A stretch of 64,000 nucleotides of DNA from positions 15,742,500-15,806,499 of the forward strand of contig OY365810.1 of NCBI GenBank assembly GCA_959347315.1, in the 5' to 3' direction. Within the stretch, counting starts at the first letter, position 1, and each line of letters starts with the position of its first letter. Origin of the DNA: Bimastos eiseni (taxonomy: Eukaryota; Annelida; Clitellata; Crassiclitellata; Lumbricidae). A program made the position numbers and the translations under genes. Shown here piece by piece: positions 9,618 to 20,920 of the stretch. Below the pieces are notes generated by a model. The model worked only from the letters and a program-made list of their open reading frames with translations, made no database searches and had not been told where the DNA came from.

Positions 9618-12600
9618 CTATGTCTCTAAATGTTTGATCCATTTGAATAGTTTTCGAAATCCCTTCTCTTGGGCAATATCACATGCATCCTTCCCTTCGC
9701 TCGTTCTTCGTGTTCTATCACAGCCGGCCTTGACCAGAGTTCGTACGACGTCATCCCGTCCCTGAGTAGCCGCCAAGTGGAGTGCCGTCATCCCTCTCAC
9801 CTCTCCAACACTCAGCTCCGCGTTAACATCGCAATCCTTTTGTCTAAGCAGACATTTCACAGCAGCCCGGTTGCCGATTCGGGCCGCAGTATGCAGAGGT
9901 AGTACTCCGCGCTCGTCGCCCGTGTCAGCTGCACGCCTGTGATCAGCGCCAAAACGAATTAGACAATCGACCGTTGCGACTGCACCGATGTTCTGCACTG
10001 CCAGATGCAATGCCGTGTACCCACATCCATCCTGGTGATCGACATCAGCGCCCAGCTTCAGCAGAGTCTCAACGACCTGGAAACGACCGTTCTGAGCTGC
10101 CATGTGGAGCGGAGTTATTCCGTCAACGTTGTACAGAGTCATCTCTGGATCGACTGGGCTTCCGGCTGCGACAAGAAAGCGAATGACGACCGCATGACCC
10201 TCTTCGGCCGCCAAATGAACAGGCAAGACATTCGTCCTTCCGATGGGTGTTCTGGCTGGCGAGAAGATTGCGCTGCAGCGCGTCGATGTGAGGGCTCGGA
10301 CAACGTCCAGGTGGCCTTTCTGGGCGGCAAAGTGCAAAGCAGTGAATCCGTCACTGTCAGCGGCACCGTCCGCCTTTGCTCCCTTCTCTACCAAGACCCG
10401 AACGGTCGCTTGATGGCCTCTCATGGCGGCCAAGTGAATGGCACACAGTCCTCGCTTTGTGCCTTGGTCCAACGTCGCGTGGACGTCTGCCGACGTTTTC
10501 AGCAGCAGCCTTGTCATGTCCGCAAAGCCTCTCTCAGTTGCCAAATGGAGTGGTCTGCAGGATTTGCGGTCGTCGTAATTGGCACTGGCATTGGCATTCG
10601 CCCCTGCGGCTAGCAGTGTGCCGGCAATGGAAACGTGATTTCGCAAGACGATGGAGTGCAGTGCCGTCCATCCGTTACTCTTCTGGGCATTTACGTCGCA
10701 GCCCAGCTCCACTAGCTTTTGTATGGTAGCGTCGTTGCCCTCCTCTGCGGCCAGATGCAGTGCAGTGATACCACCCGCGTCCTTCGGTTTGGTTGCATTC
10801 ACGTCCCAACCACTCCTTGCCATCAGCTCCACTACGTCTGTGTGGCCCCTCTGGGCTGCCAAGTGCAAGGCCAACACATCCCGTTGCTTCTCTGGAGCGC
10901 CACGTCCCAGCAATATTCTTACAATCACTGTCGCTCCTGATTCGCTGGCCTGACGCAGTGCAGTCCAGCCGTCCACACGTGACCAGCTGACGTCACATCC
11001 GGCATTCACGAGACAACGAACCGTTTCGGTGTCAAGATTTCTGACTGCGAGGCATAGCGGAGTCACGTGTCCCGCGGTCGCACACAGGGCGACTGCGTTG
11101 AGCTTCGCTCCTGCTTGCACTAAACGGTCAACGAGTTTCCCGTTTCGATACCTGACAGCCAGATGCAGAGGAGAGGCTTCGGACAGTCCGTCAAAAGTGG
11201 TGACGTGATTTACTTTCGCCCCTGCCGTCAAGAGAATTGTCGCAATATCCACGAAGCCATGAAAAGCGGCGGCATGAAGTGCTGTCAAACCGTCAGGCAA
11301 GACCTTGTTGACGTCGCAGCCAAGCTCTATCAAAGTTCTCGCTATATCCGCCGCGTTCGCGTCGACTGCCATTAGAAGTGGAGTGACTGCAGTCAGGAGT
11401 CGACGGGATGACAGTTCAGCGCTTAGCAGCGTGTCCTTGACTGGACTGACCACCTCGTCCACGTCACATCCGGCAGCACAGAGGCCTCTTGCCAGGTAAT
11501 CTGACCTATGCATGACCGCGATATGTATGTATCCGACCTTGGATTCAGAAGAGGTAGGGAGTTTCGGCGGAACTTTCACGGCAGCAAGGAGCTCTTCCGC
11601 TACGTCGACGTGACCTTCTTTGACTGCCAGAAACAGAGGAGTGGCCCCTGCTGATGTCTCCATAAGCGTATCACACCCCATCTCAATCAGCTTCCGCGCA
11701 ATCAACGCTTCACCACATACTGCCGCCAAATGCAGTAACCCGACGTTTTCAGCGTCGGCCACACTCATGACTGCCCTCAAGTCGGCTCCACCGTCAGCGA
11801 GCATGCGCAGAAGGTCTGGACTGCCGGACCGTACGGCTATATGCAGGACGGTCAGCCCGTGGCAATCACCTGACTCGGTTCTTGCGTTGACATCACTTCC
11901 GGCGTCGATGAGAATTTGAGCCAATTCGACAGCGTTGGTCTGTGCTGCCATGTGGAGTGGTGTGAACCCGTAAGAGTTGCCCTGGTTGACGCAAGCACCG
12001 GCTCTGATCAGCTGGACCAGAATTCGCTCTGATTTCGTGAATACAGCCAGATGAAGTGCCGTCAGTTCGCCGAGACCCTCGCAGAACCTGGTCACAGACA
12101 TGTCAACGATGCGCTGTCCTTCGCTCCTGTGATCCAGAAGGACCTGGACCACCTCCTCATGACCGAACTCCACAGCACAGAAAAGCGCCGTTCCTCCGTC
12201 ATTTGCCCTGGCGTTCGGATCGCATCCGCTCTCTAGCAGGACCTCGACTGCCTTGACGCTGCCTCTTGCAGCCGCCGCCTGCAGAGCCGTAATGCCAGCG
12301 AAAGGTCCGAATCGCTTCCCAGCGTCTACTTGAGCACCACTTGTCGCTAACTTGCGGATGATATCCACATGACCTGCTCTCGCTGCCAGATACAAGGGCG
12401 TTACATCGCTTCCAATACAGAAGCAATCTGCCTTGTAGAGATCAGAGTCTCTCGGAAAGACTGGTTTCGGTCCGTGACCGCCCGTCGATGTCTTCCATCG
12501 CGTTTTGTAAGTGTCATCCGCCACTGCGTTGACGTCACATTCGGCCGCAATCGCCATTGCGACGACGTCACCAAAGCCGTAATGTGCAGCTAAATGCAAG

Positions 12601-12776
12601 ACGGAAACACCGGTTATGTTGGTGGCCGTTAAGTCAAATCCGTGCGGTATAATGAAGTCGGTGAAAATTTTTCGAGCTGCTGATGTCATGATTGCGTCAT
12701 TTCCGTCTTTTTTGTCGCACAATCCGGATGATTTAGCGATAGACCAGACGGCGTAATGAACTGCAGTCCATCCATC
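9618..12776 (-). CDS. large ankyrin-repeat protein, 3' exon
   Basis: One uninterrupted 3.16 kb exon encoding about 1053 residues, almost entirely ankyrin repeats. I count about 28 units with helix-1 motifs such as GITALHLAA, GFTPLHMAA, GYTALHLAV and GMTALHLAA. Several inter-repeat loops are longer than the usual 33-residue spacing. The exon appears to start after the acceptor CTGTAG at 12782-12777, because the first unit (DGWTAVHYAV) is directly preceded by an in-frame TAG that belongs to the acceptor. The first in-frame ATG lies well inside, so the true start is probably in an upstream exon not found here. The frame ends at a TAG at 9618-9620 after a short charged tail (KGFRKLFKWIKHLET). Ankyrin repeats mediate protein binding; no death, kinase, SOCS or membrane domain is visible in this exon. 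Most likely a cytoplasmic scaffold of unknown partner. Confidence 0.85.
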   Translation of the reverse strand, partial: DGWTAVHYAVWSIAKSSGLCDKKDGNDAIMTSAARKIFTDFIIPHGFDLTATNITGVSVLHLAAHYGFGDVVAMAIAAECDVNAVADDTYKTRWKTSTGGHGPKPVFPRDSDLYKADCFCIGSDVTPLYLAARAGHVDIIRKLATSGAQVDAGKRFGPFAGITALQAAAARGSVKAVEVLLESGCDPNARANDGGTALFCAVEFGHEEVVQVLLDHRSEGQRIVDMSVTRFCEGLGELTALHLAVFTKSERILVQLIRAGACVNQGNSYGFTPLHMAAQTNAVELAQILIDAGSDVNARTESGDCHGLTVLHIAVRSGSPDLLRMLADGGADLRAVMSVADAENVGLLHLAAVCGEALIARKLIEMGCDTLMETSAGATPLFLAVKEGHVDVAEELLAAVKVPPKLPTSSESKVGYIHIAVMHRSDYLARGLCAAGCDVDEVVSPVKDTLLSAELSSRRLLTAVTPLLMAVDANAADIARTLIELGCDVNKVLPDGLTALHAAAFHGFVDIATILLTAGAKVNHVTTFDGLSEASPLHLAVRYRNGKLVDRLVQAGAKLNAVALCATAGHVTPLCLAVRNLDTETVRCLVNAGCDVSWSRVDGWTALRQASESGATVIVRILLGRGAPEKQRDVLALHLAAQRGHTDVVELMARSGWDVNATKPKDAGGITALHLAAEEGNDATIQKLVELGCDVNAQKSNGWTALHSIVLRNHVSIAGTLLAAGANANASANYDDRKSCRPLHLATERGFADMTRLLLKTSADVHATLDQGTKRGLCAIHLAAMRGHQATVRVLVEKGAKADGAADSDGFTALHFAAQKGHLDVVRALTSTRCSAIFSPARTPIGRTNVLPVHLAAEEGHAVVIRFLVAAGSPVDPEMTLYNVDGITPLHMAAQNGRFQVVETLLKLGADVDHQDGCGYTALHLAVQNIGAVATVDCLIRFGADHRRAADTGDERGVLPLHTAARIGNRAAVKCLLRQKDCDVNAELSVGEVRGMTALHLAATQGRDDVVRTLVKAGCDRTRRTSEGKDACDIAQEKGFRKLFKWIKHLET

Positions 12777-15469
12777 CTACAGTTCAAAGATGAGCTAGAT
12801 TTAGAATCATTCGAAGACGTTAAGGTTAAAACCTAAAGTAGCCTAGGTCTAATCTTGATCGCTGACTGCATTTACTTACTTACTTACTCGCTTACATACT
12901 TACTTGCTTACTTATTTGTCTTGCAGCTCATAAGAAACTATTCTGGTAGGTAAAAGTTGCTCACAGACCAACAGTTAATTAACCTTAGGGAACAATGGAA
13001 CTCGTTATAAGTGGACACTTTTTTTCTTGAAACAGCACCATGATTGCTTAGCGTAAGTAACACGTAAGTAACATGGAAGGAATCGTCTGGCATGTCGTTT
13101 CCTATCTTTATATTTATATAGCGACTCTCGAGGAATAACCATTCATAATTGTATGCGCAAACAACCGCCTTTAGGCTACTCGGTTATCGTTTAATTATAT
13201 TTCAGTGTTGGACTCGTGTCCATAGGGACCATGGCTAATGGCGTCCACCTTTACTACCAACAAGATTTCTCTGCTAGAGATATTGAATTACGTGTATGTC
13301 TATTGTCTTTCTCAATGTCTTTCTATATATCTTCCAATCTGTCTGTCTGTTCGTAAGATTTATCTTTTCATCTGGTTAGTGAGCGTTAGTCTGAGCTGCC
13401 TTATTGGTCCTTGGGTCTGTATGTATCAGAAATTCAGAATCATTGCAATAAAGTTATGGCGACTTTCCTTTTCCTATTCTCGGGAAATGGGAGCTTACGG
13501 TCAGCCATCTCTCAAACTAACTGGTCTCTTGCTGAATATAGCCTATACCGTCTGCCTCTCACAGTTGGGTTTTCGTGCCTTCAATCAGGTGGCCTTCGAT
13601 GACCTATATCGATGATTTCTAGGTCTAAGCCAAAAGCACGCAAGCGATCAAATTAATTAAGAAATTAAATATTAATTACACATTAAATTTAAAAACTGCG
13701 TAAGAAGAACTGCATTTGTTGAACTTGTATTCGAATGACTTTGATAAAGAATGAGGAGATGGCATAATTCAGAGATGACTTGAGGAGCATTGGATCAGCG
13801 TTCTCGTCGCACTCCTCGTCAGTAGCTGGTACACCCAGGGAAGCTAATGATCCAGCCTAGCAGATCGAATTCACCGGATAGTAGAGATGAATCCCGAGCC
13901 ATGCTGTAGAGCAGCTCCAAACATTTCTGGGCGGTCTTCAAAGGGCCGAGGAAGCTGGAAGGGCCAGGCTATAAGCAAGTCAAGCGCTATAGCTAATAAA
14001 AAAGAGATGACTCGAGGAGAGTAGGATTTAGAAATAGTCTAAGCTTATTGTCCCGACATACTATAATCACAGGCTAAATAATAACCAATTGTGGCAACAA
14101 GACTTTTCTGCTCACAGATAATGAAGGATGCCGATAACCTCTTTTTCAATACCTTTATATGTCTTTCTTTATCTCTGTGTCTGTTCGTAGATTTACCTTT
14201 CTATGTGGTCAGTCTTAGATACCTTATTTGTCTGCCTCCTTTCATGTGCTTTTTTTGTTGTGAGCCATTTTTTGTATAGACTATAGACCTACAGAGTTAC
14301 CCAGAAACACGGATGATCATAATAGGCACAGTGTTAGAGCAATCAATTAACAATTACCCGGTCGCTGGCAAACTGCAAAACGGTCCTGTGGTCTGAACGG
14401 AAAAGTCTGTTCAGTCGTTGCGAATCGCGGTTGAGGATGGCCAAGAAGAACTGCGGAAAACAATGACAAAAACGTTTGCTTATTAAATTTTTCATTACAG
14501 TTACTCTTGACAACATGTTATTACTCGATACTATTTTGCTCCCTTATAGCTCAGGAGTGCATTCACAACCGTACGATAGAAAATCGATTCGGTTGAGCAA
14601 TTTACTTAAGGTCTGCACCCGCTGGCCGTGTCACGACTCACGACTGGAGTCTCTAACCCGTCATCCGAGTAACAGATCGAGCGCTGTTATCAATCAGCTA
14701 CCATAAAATTATTCATCAGTGACATCATAATAGATTAACCAAATAAATCTGTCAAGTTCTGTATGAATTATTACAAACCGCCGTGAAACTGAAAGCTTAG
14801 CCTTTCTTTAGCCTAGGCCTATATCAATTGGAGAAACTGAACCAACACGTAGGGCCTGCTCTACTTGCCCCGCGTGATGTATGAATCCATCTTTTACAAT
14901 TCTTTATGAATTTATCTGTTTAAGGAACTGTACATTTTGTGAAACATAATAAACATGCTCAATAAATCTATAGTTCTATCCTCTGAGATTTAAATAATGC
15001 ACCGTACACATCTACTGCATTAGAAGAATGACTGCCACTGCATCCAATACCGCGTGCACAATAGCCACCTCGACTGCTGAACCGTTTTCTCCAGCGTAGT
15101 AACCCAAAGTTTAAAGCACCGTCACATATAGTTACTGTTCTCAAATCACTTAATTGGCTAACAACATTGAGGCTCAGAGGCGTGTGCCTCCCTGAGTTTT
15201 GCTATTTTAAAAAATATTTTTTCCTTGAAAAATAATTTGAGCAACCCGGCATTAACAGCATTGCCGCAGAGACTATTCCACTGTGGCAAGAATTTCAAGT
15301 GCGATATTCGTTGCATATACTTGAATTAGTCTTTTGTGTGCATGATCTAGCCGATGACTTAATTTCCTGCTCTGAATAGTATCACGTTTACATAATAATG
15401 ACAGCATCGTCACAAGCAAATGATCATTGTTATATTGTTATTATAAAAAAATCTTGGTGTTAGGAGAAG
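12777..15469. other. 5' flank or intron of the ankyrin gene; no exon found
   Basis: A (TTAC)n run lies at 12872-12915. Two diverged copies of a roughly 100-bp pyrimidine-rich segment lie at about 13300-13400 and 14145-14245; both contain the 'tctgtctgttcgta' type and 'tagtctgagctgcctta' or 'cagtcttagatacctta'. The upstream ankyrin exons should lie on the minus strand at higher coordinates, but I could not identify them. Confidence 0.4.
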
Positions 15470-15640
15470 ATACAGTCTATGCTACATCAGCTTTTTGGAA
15501 TGGACTCCCAAAAATCTCTGCCAATTCGCTCTCCTCCAACTCGCCTCCTAACTTGATTTCTCCAACGCTTTGGCCTACACTCTCTTCTGCTACTTCAACA
15601 CGCATCTGAAAACCAAACTCCTCGCGGTGTCCTATCCAGA
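15470..15640 (+). mobile_element. possible LINE 3' coding remnant
   Basis: The plus strand reads 'TVYATSAFWNGLPKISANSL', like the 'FSV.AP..WN.LP..IR' tail of a non-LTR reverse transcriptase, followed in another frame by 'FNTHLKTKLL'. Short and frame-broken. Confidence 0.4.
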
Positions 15641-15714
15641 TTCAACTCCTTAAAAGCCACTATCGTCATCGTCCATCACCGTATATCACCGTGCTGTCTC
15701 AAAGGCTAAACCTA

Positions 15715-15850
15715 CCCGGATTTTGTCCTGATACAGGAACGAAACGAGAAGCTAGGTTATTGCGGGCTTGACTTGATATAGCGACGGTGTCCAAGCTGAT
15801 CTCCCTGACGCGACTTTTGTGAGCTCATAGGCATTTTCGACGCTTTACAT
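15715..15850. repeat. dispersed repeat, copy A
   Basis: About 130 bp that also occur, diverged, at 49250-49400 in the same orientation. Shared words include GGATTTT, GGAACGAA, AAGCT.GTCT-like and CTGACG.GACTTTT. No terminal repeats or coding capacity seen; an uncharacterised interspersed family. Confidence 0.6.
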
Positions 15851-17990
15851 TTCATAATATTGCGTGGATTTCGATATTACCTAAGTTGCCGGGTCGTAAT
15901 TATGAAGTCGTCCAGTTCGTAGGTCTACGCACAATTATTATAAACATCGATGTAGTTTTGTTGAAGTGATTTTATTATATTCTGTACTTCAATCAATGAT
16001 TCTTCAACCATCAGAGCCACAAGTTATAGTAGGCCTACTCCCATCGAGAAATACAGTAGGCCTAGAATGTCTAAAAATAACCAATAACCTTTGCCAAATA
16101 CTGCATCTTTGGTCGACCACTTTGGACCGTTTGACTGTGATTCGGTCGATTGTAACGGTGAATAATCGTGTGATTGTCTAAAGCTGTGAGGTTACTGTGC
16201 CTTTGCTGAGCACCCCTAAGCTACTATAACAGAATTCCTTCCCTCAGAAAAGGTTATCTTCGAGTTATTTCTGTCTTAGCGCTTATAATAAAACAGCGAT
16301 GAATCCAGTCGAGGACCCCGGCATATTAAGGCCTATTACGGAGTCGCACGATCCAGCCAAAGAATAATTTCTTATATATTTCGGTTACATGGCTCAACCA
16401 TGTTAATAAGTGAGCGATTGCCCACACACCAATTATATCATGATTTGAACTCCGACCCAAACAGTTTCATTTCATTTCACCAGTTATATTTCGTGTGCAC
16501 TTGGAGTCCTGTGACTCCTGTGCGTGTATATATGTATAAGCTTGTTATACCACTTGTTATACCACATGTATAAGCTTATACCACGGCAGTGATTTTGCGC
16601 AGGTCTTTACGACACGAACTTATCGGCCTTTTAAACGCAAACCGCGTCTGCAATGACTGTGTCACGACTTTCAAGAGTGCTTCATTCAACCATAAATCTC
16701 TTTTCGATAGTAATTAAATCTTCCGTTAATAATTAATTGCAATAACTCATTTCAAGATCATTACCCAATAGGCCTACCAATGTTCTTCTCACGAGGCTTT
16801 GTAACAACATGCTGAGCGTTGACGCCGTTGAGTTCACATTCTAGTTTACCAATAATTATATGAAGTAAATGAAGGCCTAACTGTGGGCCTACACGTTTTT
16901 ATACACCGACCGTGAGGTTTCTATACAATGTATTAGCGCCTTCGCGAAGTTCTAATAAGGCACTATATAATAGGCCTACTTTGTTCGGTTTTTTTAAAGA
17001 ATTGATCGGTTGAGATCCTTCACCACCGTTTCAATTTTGGTGGGTTTCACACTATTTAAGGTCATCGTGTATAAACCGTGCTGCTATCCCGTTCCAGAGA
17101 TTTAAATCTTTTAAAGTAGTCATAATCGACGTGTGAACAATGAAGCAACCTCACTCACAGAGGGGCATAGGGTATGCGTCTTTGCCAATGAAGCTAACAG
17201 GGCCAGTAAACGATGGAGTAGGCGTTGACTCTGTCGCTAACTACCGATTCATCGATGAAGAACAGTCTGAAGGAGCCAACATCGATATCAGTTGCTGCAT
17301 ACATTGTAGGTCATTCACAGATCCCTCTGCACATCTGTCTGATTCTTAAATTGCTTACTCACGGACCAATGCTCCGAGGTAAACCTCAGAGACGAAGGGA
17401 GTACTGACGGGTTTAGGGTTAACATTGTATGGAAAAGTCGGGTCTAAAGCTGTACTGCCAAGTTGATAGTAGTTGGAACATTTCTTTTCAGCACACCTTT
17501 GTGCATTGGTGAAACCGTGAAGACAAAGATAAACGTTTTAATTGGGTCTAGGTCTCTAAAAAACTTCTCCTCGGACGTTCCCTGTGTTTCTCCTGTTTGT
17601 TCACTTACCCAGCACAAATATTTATGAGAAAGTGTATTATACTAGATTGGCAATTACAATTAATAATATATAAAATTATTAACCATTAACAATCTAAATA
17701 TTAAGCTATGATTAATTTGTGTGTGCAACGAAATTGGGTAAACCGTAGTCTAGATTGGATAGGCTAAGCTCTTATACAGACTGAAACTGCGGTTTGACCA
17801 AGATTGTTATGCACACATGTTAAACATTAGGCCCTAGTTATCTTGTTTTAAATGAGTAATAATAAATAAGTAAATGAGTTAGCCATTATAATGCACGTTT
17901 TCATCAACGTTTGTGCTGAGTAAGTGGTAGAACGGGATGGAAATATACTACGGGAGTAATATACGGCGAATGTGCGGGAGGATGTCCGAA
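15851..17990. other. no gene recognised
   Basis: AT-rich sequence with many TAGGCCTA words. A LINE-type 3' hairpin lies at 16934-16970 (GCGCCTT ... AAGGCAC, then TATATAA). At 16540-16590 a short GTTATACCAC / TATAAGCTTATA segment is locally repeated. No coding sequence stands out. Confidence 0.4.
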
Positions 17991-17999
17991 GACAAATGT

Positions 18000-18100
18000 C
18001 TGGGAAATGTCCGGGGAGAAATGTCCGGGGAGAAATGTCCGGGGAGAAATGTCCGGGGAGAAATGTCCGGGGAGAAATATCCGGGGAGAAATGCTCGGAT
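18000..18100. repeat. 14-bp minisatellite, about 7 copies
   Basis: Tandem unit AAATGTCCGGGGAG, mostly perfect, decaying at both ends. It produces an artificial repeat frame on both strands. Confidence 0.9.
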
Positions 18101-18474
18101 ACCAATCGTTTGATATATGATGTAAATGTAATCATACAAATAAACAGGAAAGTGAGGCAAGTTTCGCAACTAAGACGAAGGGGTTTTATACTGACAGCAT
18201 TTGTAATCTGAATTGGATAAAATTCTTTGGCAAAGGATGCGATATGTAGTTTTGCAGTAATTGGACTTAGATCAAACCTGCGGGGATGGGAAAGACTTAA
18301 TTGTTGCGGGTTTGGGATGAGGCGAGGTTGTCTCCTCGCGTCACTTTCTAGTGCACGACTTCTCTTAAGTATCTTCAATGCATAGCTACATGTAGGCTAC
18401 ATGTAATTAAAACATAGGCACATACTGTTCTTTGATCTTATCGTCACCACAGCATAGGTCTAAAGAGTACATAC

Positions 18475-18666
18475 CTCTCTTTTGATTTCGTCATTCTCTT
18501 CGTTCGCCATTTCTTCTTCCATGTTTCTGGGCTAAGTTCCTCACCGATTCTTATCCGATATCTCGCATTCCCTACGCACGGTCTATGTAACCCTACTCGT
18601 CCCTCCAGATACGGTTCCGCTGTAGAGTCGCCATACGACACGAGTTGGCCACCGACAAACACACAT
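18475..18666 (-). CDS. possible orphan coding exon
   Basis: A minus-strand open frame of about 63 codons between a plausible acceptor (ATTATAG at 18673-18667) and a strong donor (GAG|GTATGT at 18474). Sequence such as GGQLVSYGDS, then YLEGRVGLH and RYRIRI, loosely recalls the C' to E strands of an immunoglobulin V-type fold, but no flanking cysteine/tryptophan framework was seen. The C-terminal half is lysine- and arginine-rich. No neighbouring exon was found. It may be a gene exon, a relic or chance. Confidence 0.25.
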
Positions 18667-18956
18667 CTATAATGTGTATAAAAAACATACAGCTTAGACT
18701 GAGCTTACGCTGAGATCGCTGGCCAAGAACATCCATACGACCAATGTCTACAGAGGCGACCAATATTTCTGGGCGGAGTTACACCCAGTTACGTGTGTAG
18801 ATGTATTATAGACGCCGTGTCAGAACAAGTGACCTCTTCTCATTGCCAATCATTACGCGCACTCAGACATCGTCAACTGATCGCTCGTTAGTGCATAAAT
18901 GCTCGTTGCCATTGACGAGATTTGTCAGCAAACCAATGCTGTGCATAGTACTGACC

Positions 18957-18988
18957 TCTCTCTCTCTCTCTCTGTCTCTCTCTCTGTC

Positions 18989-19043
<55 letters not shown>

Positions 19044-19153
19044 GTCTCTCTCACACACACAATCTCTCCCTGTCTCTGTCATATCTCTTTTTTCTTTTTT
19101 CTCTCTCTCTCTTTCTCTGTCTCTGTCTCTGTCTCTCTGTCTCTCTCTCTGTC

Positions 19154-19186
<33 letters not shown>

Positions 19187-19465
19187 ATCTATCTCTCTCT
19201 CTCTTTCTCTCTCTGTCTCTCTCACACACACAATCTCTCCCTGTCTCTGTCATATCTCTTTTTTCTTTTTTCGCTCTCTCTCTTTCTCTGTCTCTGTCTC
19301 TCTTTGTTTCCCTCTCTGTGTCTCTCTCTCTCTGTCTATCTCTCTCTGTGTCTCTGTCTCTCCTTGTCTTACTGCATCTCTGTCTCTCTCACACGCACTC
19401 TCTCTCCTTGTCTCTGTCACCTTTCTCGCTCTCTCTCTCTCGCTCTCTCTTTTTTTTCTCTCTCT
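18957..19465. repeat. CT-rich microsatellite block
   Basis: About 500 bp of (TC)n, (TCTG)n and (TCTCTG)n. It contains a near-identical internal duplication of roughly 180 bp (around 19020-19115 and 19200-19290, both with CACACACACAATCTCTCCCTG). The apparent serine/leucine proteins are artefacts. Confidence 0.95.
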
Positions 19466-20192
19466 CCTTGCATATTATACGTACACATGTATATTTGTAA
19501 GCACCTGCGCTTATAATTATATATATAGGCCTATAGTCTAAGTAAGTATACATGTGTGTTTCCATATATATGCATGCATGCATACATTCTATGTAGACTG
19601 CAGAGACCTACTATTGCACTTTTTTTCTCTGTCTTACAAAAGCAATACCTGTGTGATCCTAGATGATGCCCCAGTAATTGAGAATAGCAATGTAGGATGA
19701 AACGTGCTTTGGGTTGCCTGTAAGAGGCGAGCTTCAACACACACGCAGAGCACAACCAACGAATCCTCGTCCAGATCCGATGGCTTCCACGATAATCAAA
19801 TGGGGCTTGACAGTGTGATAACCTGTGCACATGACCCCGTGACTGATCAAATCCGTGTGTACTGACTCAACCGCGATAAAAAAAATGTTCGAGACACTCA
19901 GAAACAACGGTGACAGAGAAAAATGACTCAATGAACTCTGATGAGTAAGTTCGCGTAAGATGTCTGAGCGAACGATGTTCCGAATGTAACCAACTGTCAA
20001 TCGACTGACTGATCAGAATGACAAGTTTGAGAAACTAGCCGCCACCTTACCTTGTCCGCAATGCTGCCAACGCCTCGCCTCGTTGTATAAGTGGTTAGAA
20101 TGCCAAGCTCGCTGAGAAAAACAGCCAGTGACCAGCGGGTTGACCAGAAGTGGGCGCAGTGGCTGGCTGTATGACCAGTGTGGTTGAGAGTC
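19466..20192. other. no feature recognised
   Basis: Mixed sequence without supported coding potential or repeats. Confidence 0.4.
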
Positions 20193-20726
20193 TAGTGTTG
20201 CTTTCGTTAACGAAAACGAAAACGAAATGGCAATTAGCGAAATTTAAACGTTTCCGTTAGCGAAAACTAAAACTAAAACGAAATTTGTGGCAACTAACAC
20301 TAAAGCGAAACGAAAATAGATGCAACGAAAGCTGAGACGATATTTAGCCGGAATAAAACGAAATTTTTCTGCTTGAAAATGTTCCAACTTAGGCGCCTAT
20401 ATATTATATTCGTTGTTTGCATGATTTGTACATAATTCTGCAGATGATGTGACGTTATTCGATACTAAATTACTACAGCTGTAACTAACATATTTAAGCT
20501 AAACTATAATTAGCTTACTTACCGTATCAGCAACCTAAAACTAAAACTCTGTTTTACAAAACTAAAACTAACTAAAACTATAATTGAGACATGGAAACTA
20601 CAAGGAAAGCTAAAACTACATGTATAATTGAGAAATCAATCGTAACTAAAACTAAGACTAAAAATGAAGACTAACAATCATAACCAAAACTAAAACTAAA
20701 ATTAAAACATAATTAAAACAACACTA
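20193..20726. mobile_element. hAT-like MITE rich in ACTAAA
   Basis: Ends TAGTGTTG (left) and CAACACTA (right). The left arm is made of GTTAACGAAAACGAAAA-type runs and the interior and right arm of repeated AAAACTAAAACT. Flanks GTTGAGAG and GTTCAGAC are similar over 8 positions with two mismatches and a two-base offset, so the target duplication is only tentative. No coding sequence. Confidence 0.55.
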
Positions 20727-20920
20727 GTTCAGACAGGTGAATGGACACGGTAGACAGATGTTTGAGAGAGAGGAACGACAGAGTATAGTTCGAACTCTAG
20801 CTGATATTTCTTATTGTGTATGATGATGATGAGTTCTCTGTCCGAAGTCAGGTCCATTGGCTTTTTGCCACCCGGGGATGAAATGAGTGAGGTGGTTTCC
20901 GTAGCCTTCCTCACAGATAA

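Noticed and set aside
10005..10953. Several plus-strand ORFs of 70-200 codons
   Set aside because: Antisense shadows of the ankyrin exon.
17848..18378. 176-codon minus-strand ORF with 'FLPGHFSPDISPRT' repeats
   Set aside because: Its repeated part is the 14-bp minisatellite; the remainder shows no domain or splice support.
18899..19541. Long serine/leucine ORFs over the CT block; similar ORFs at 42405-42989, 44750-45361, 45948-46217, 39260-39934 and 60551-61021
   Set aside because: Each coincides with a simple repeat whose unit keeps several frames open; composition is pure repeat.
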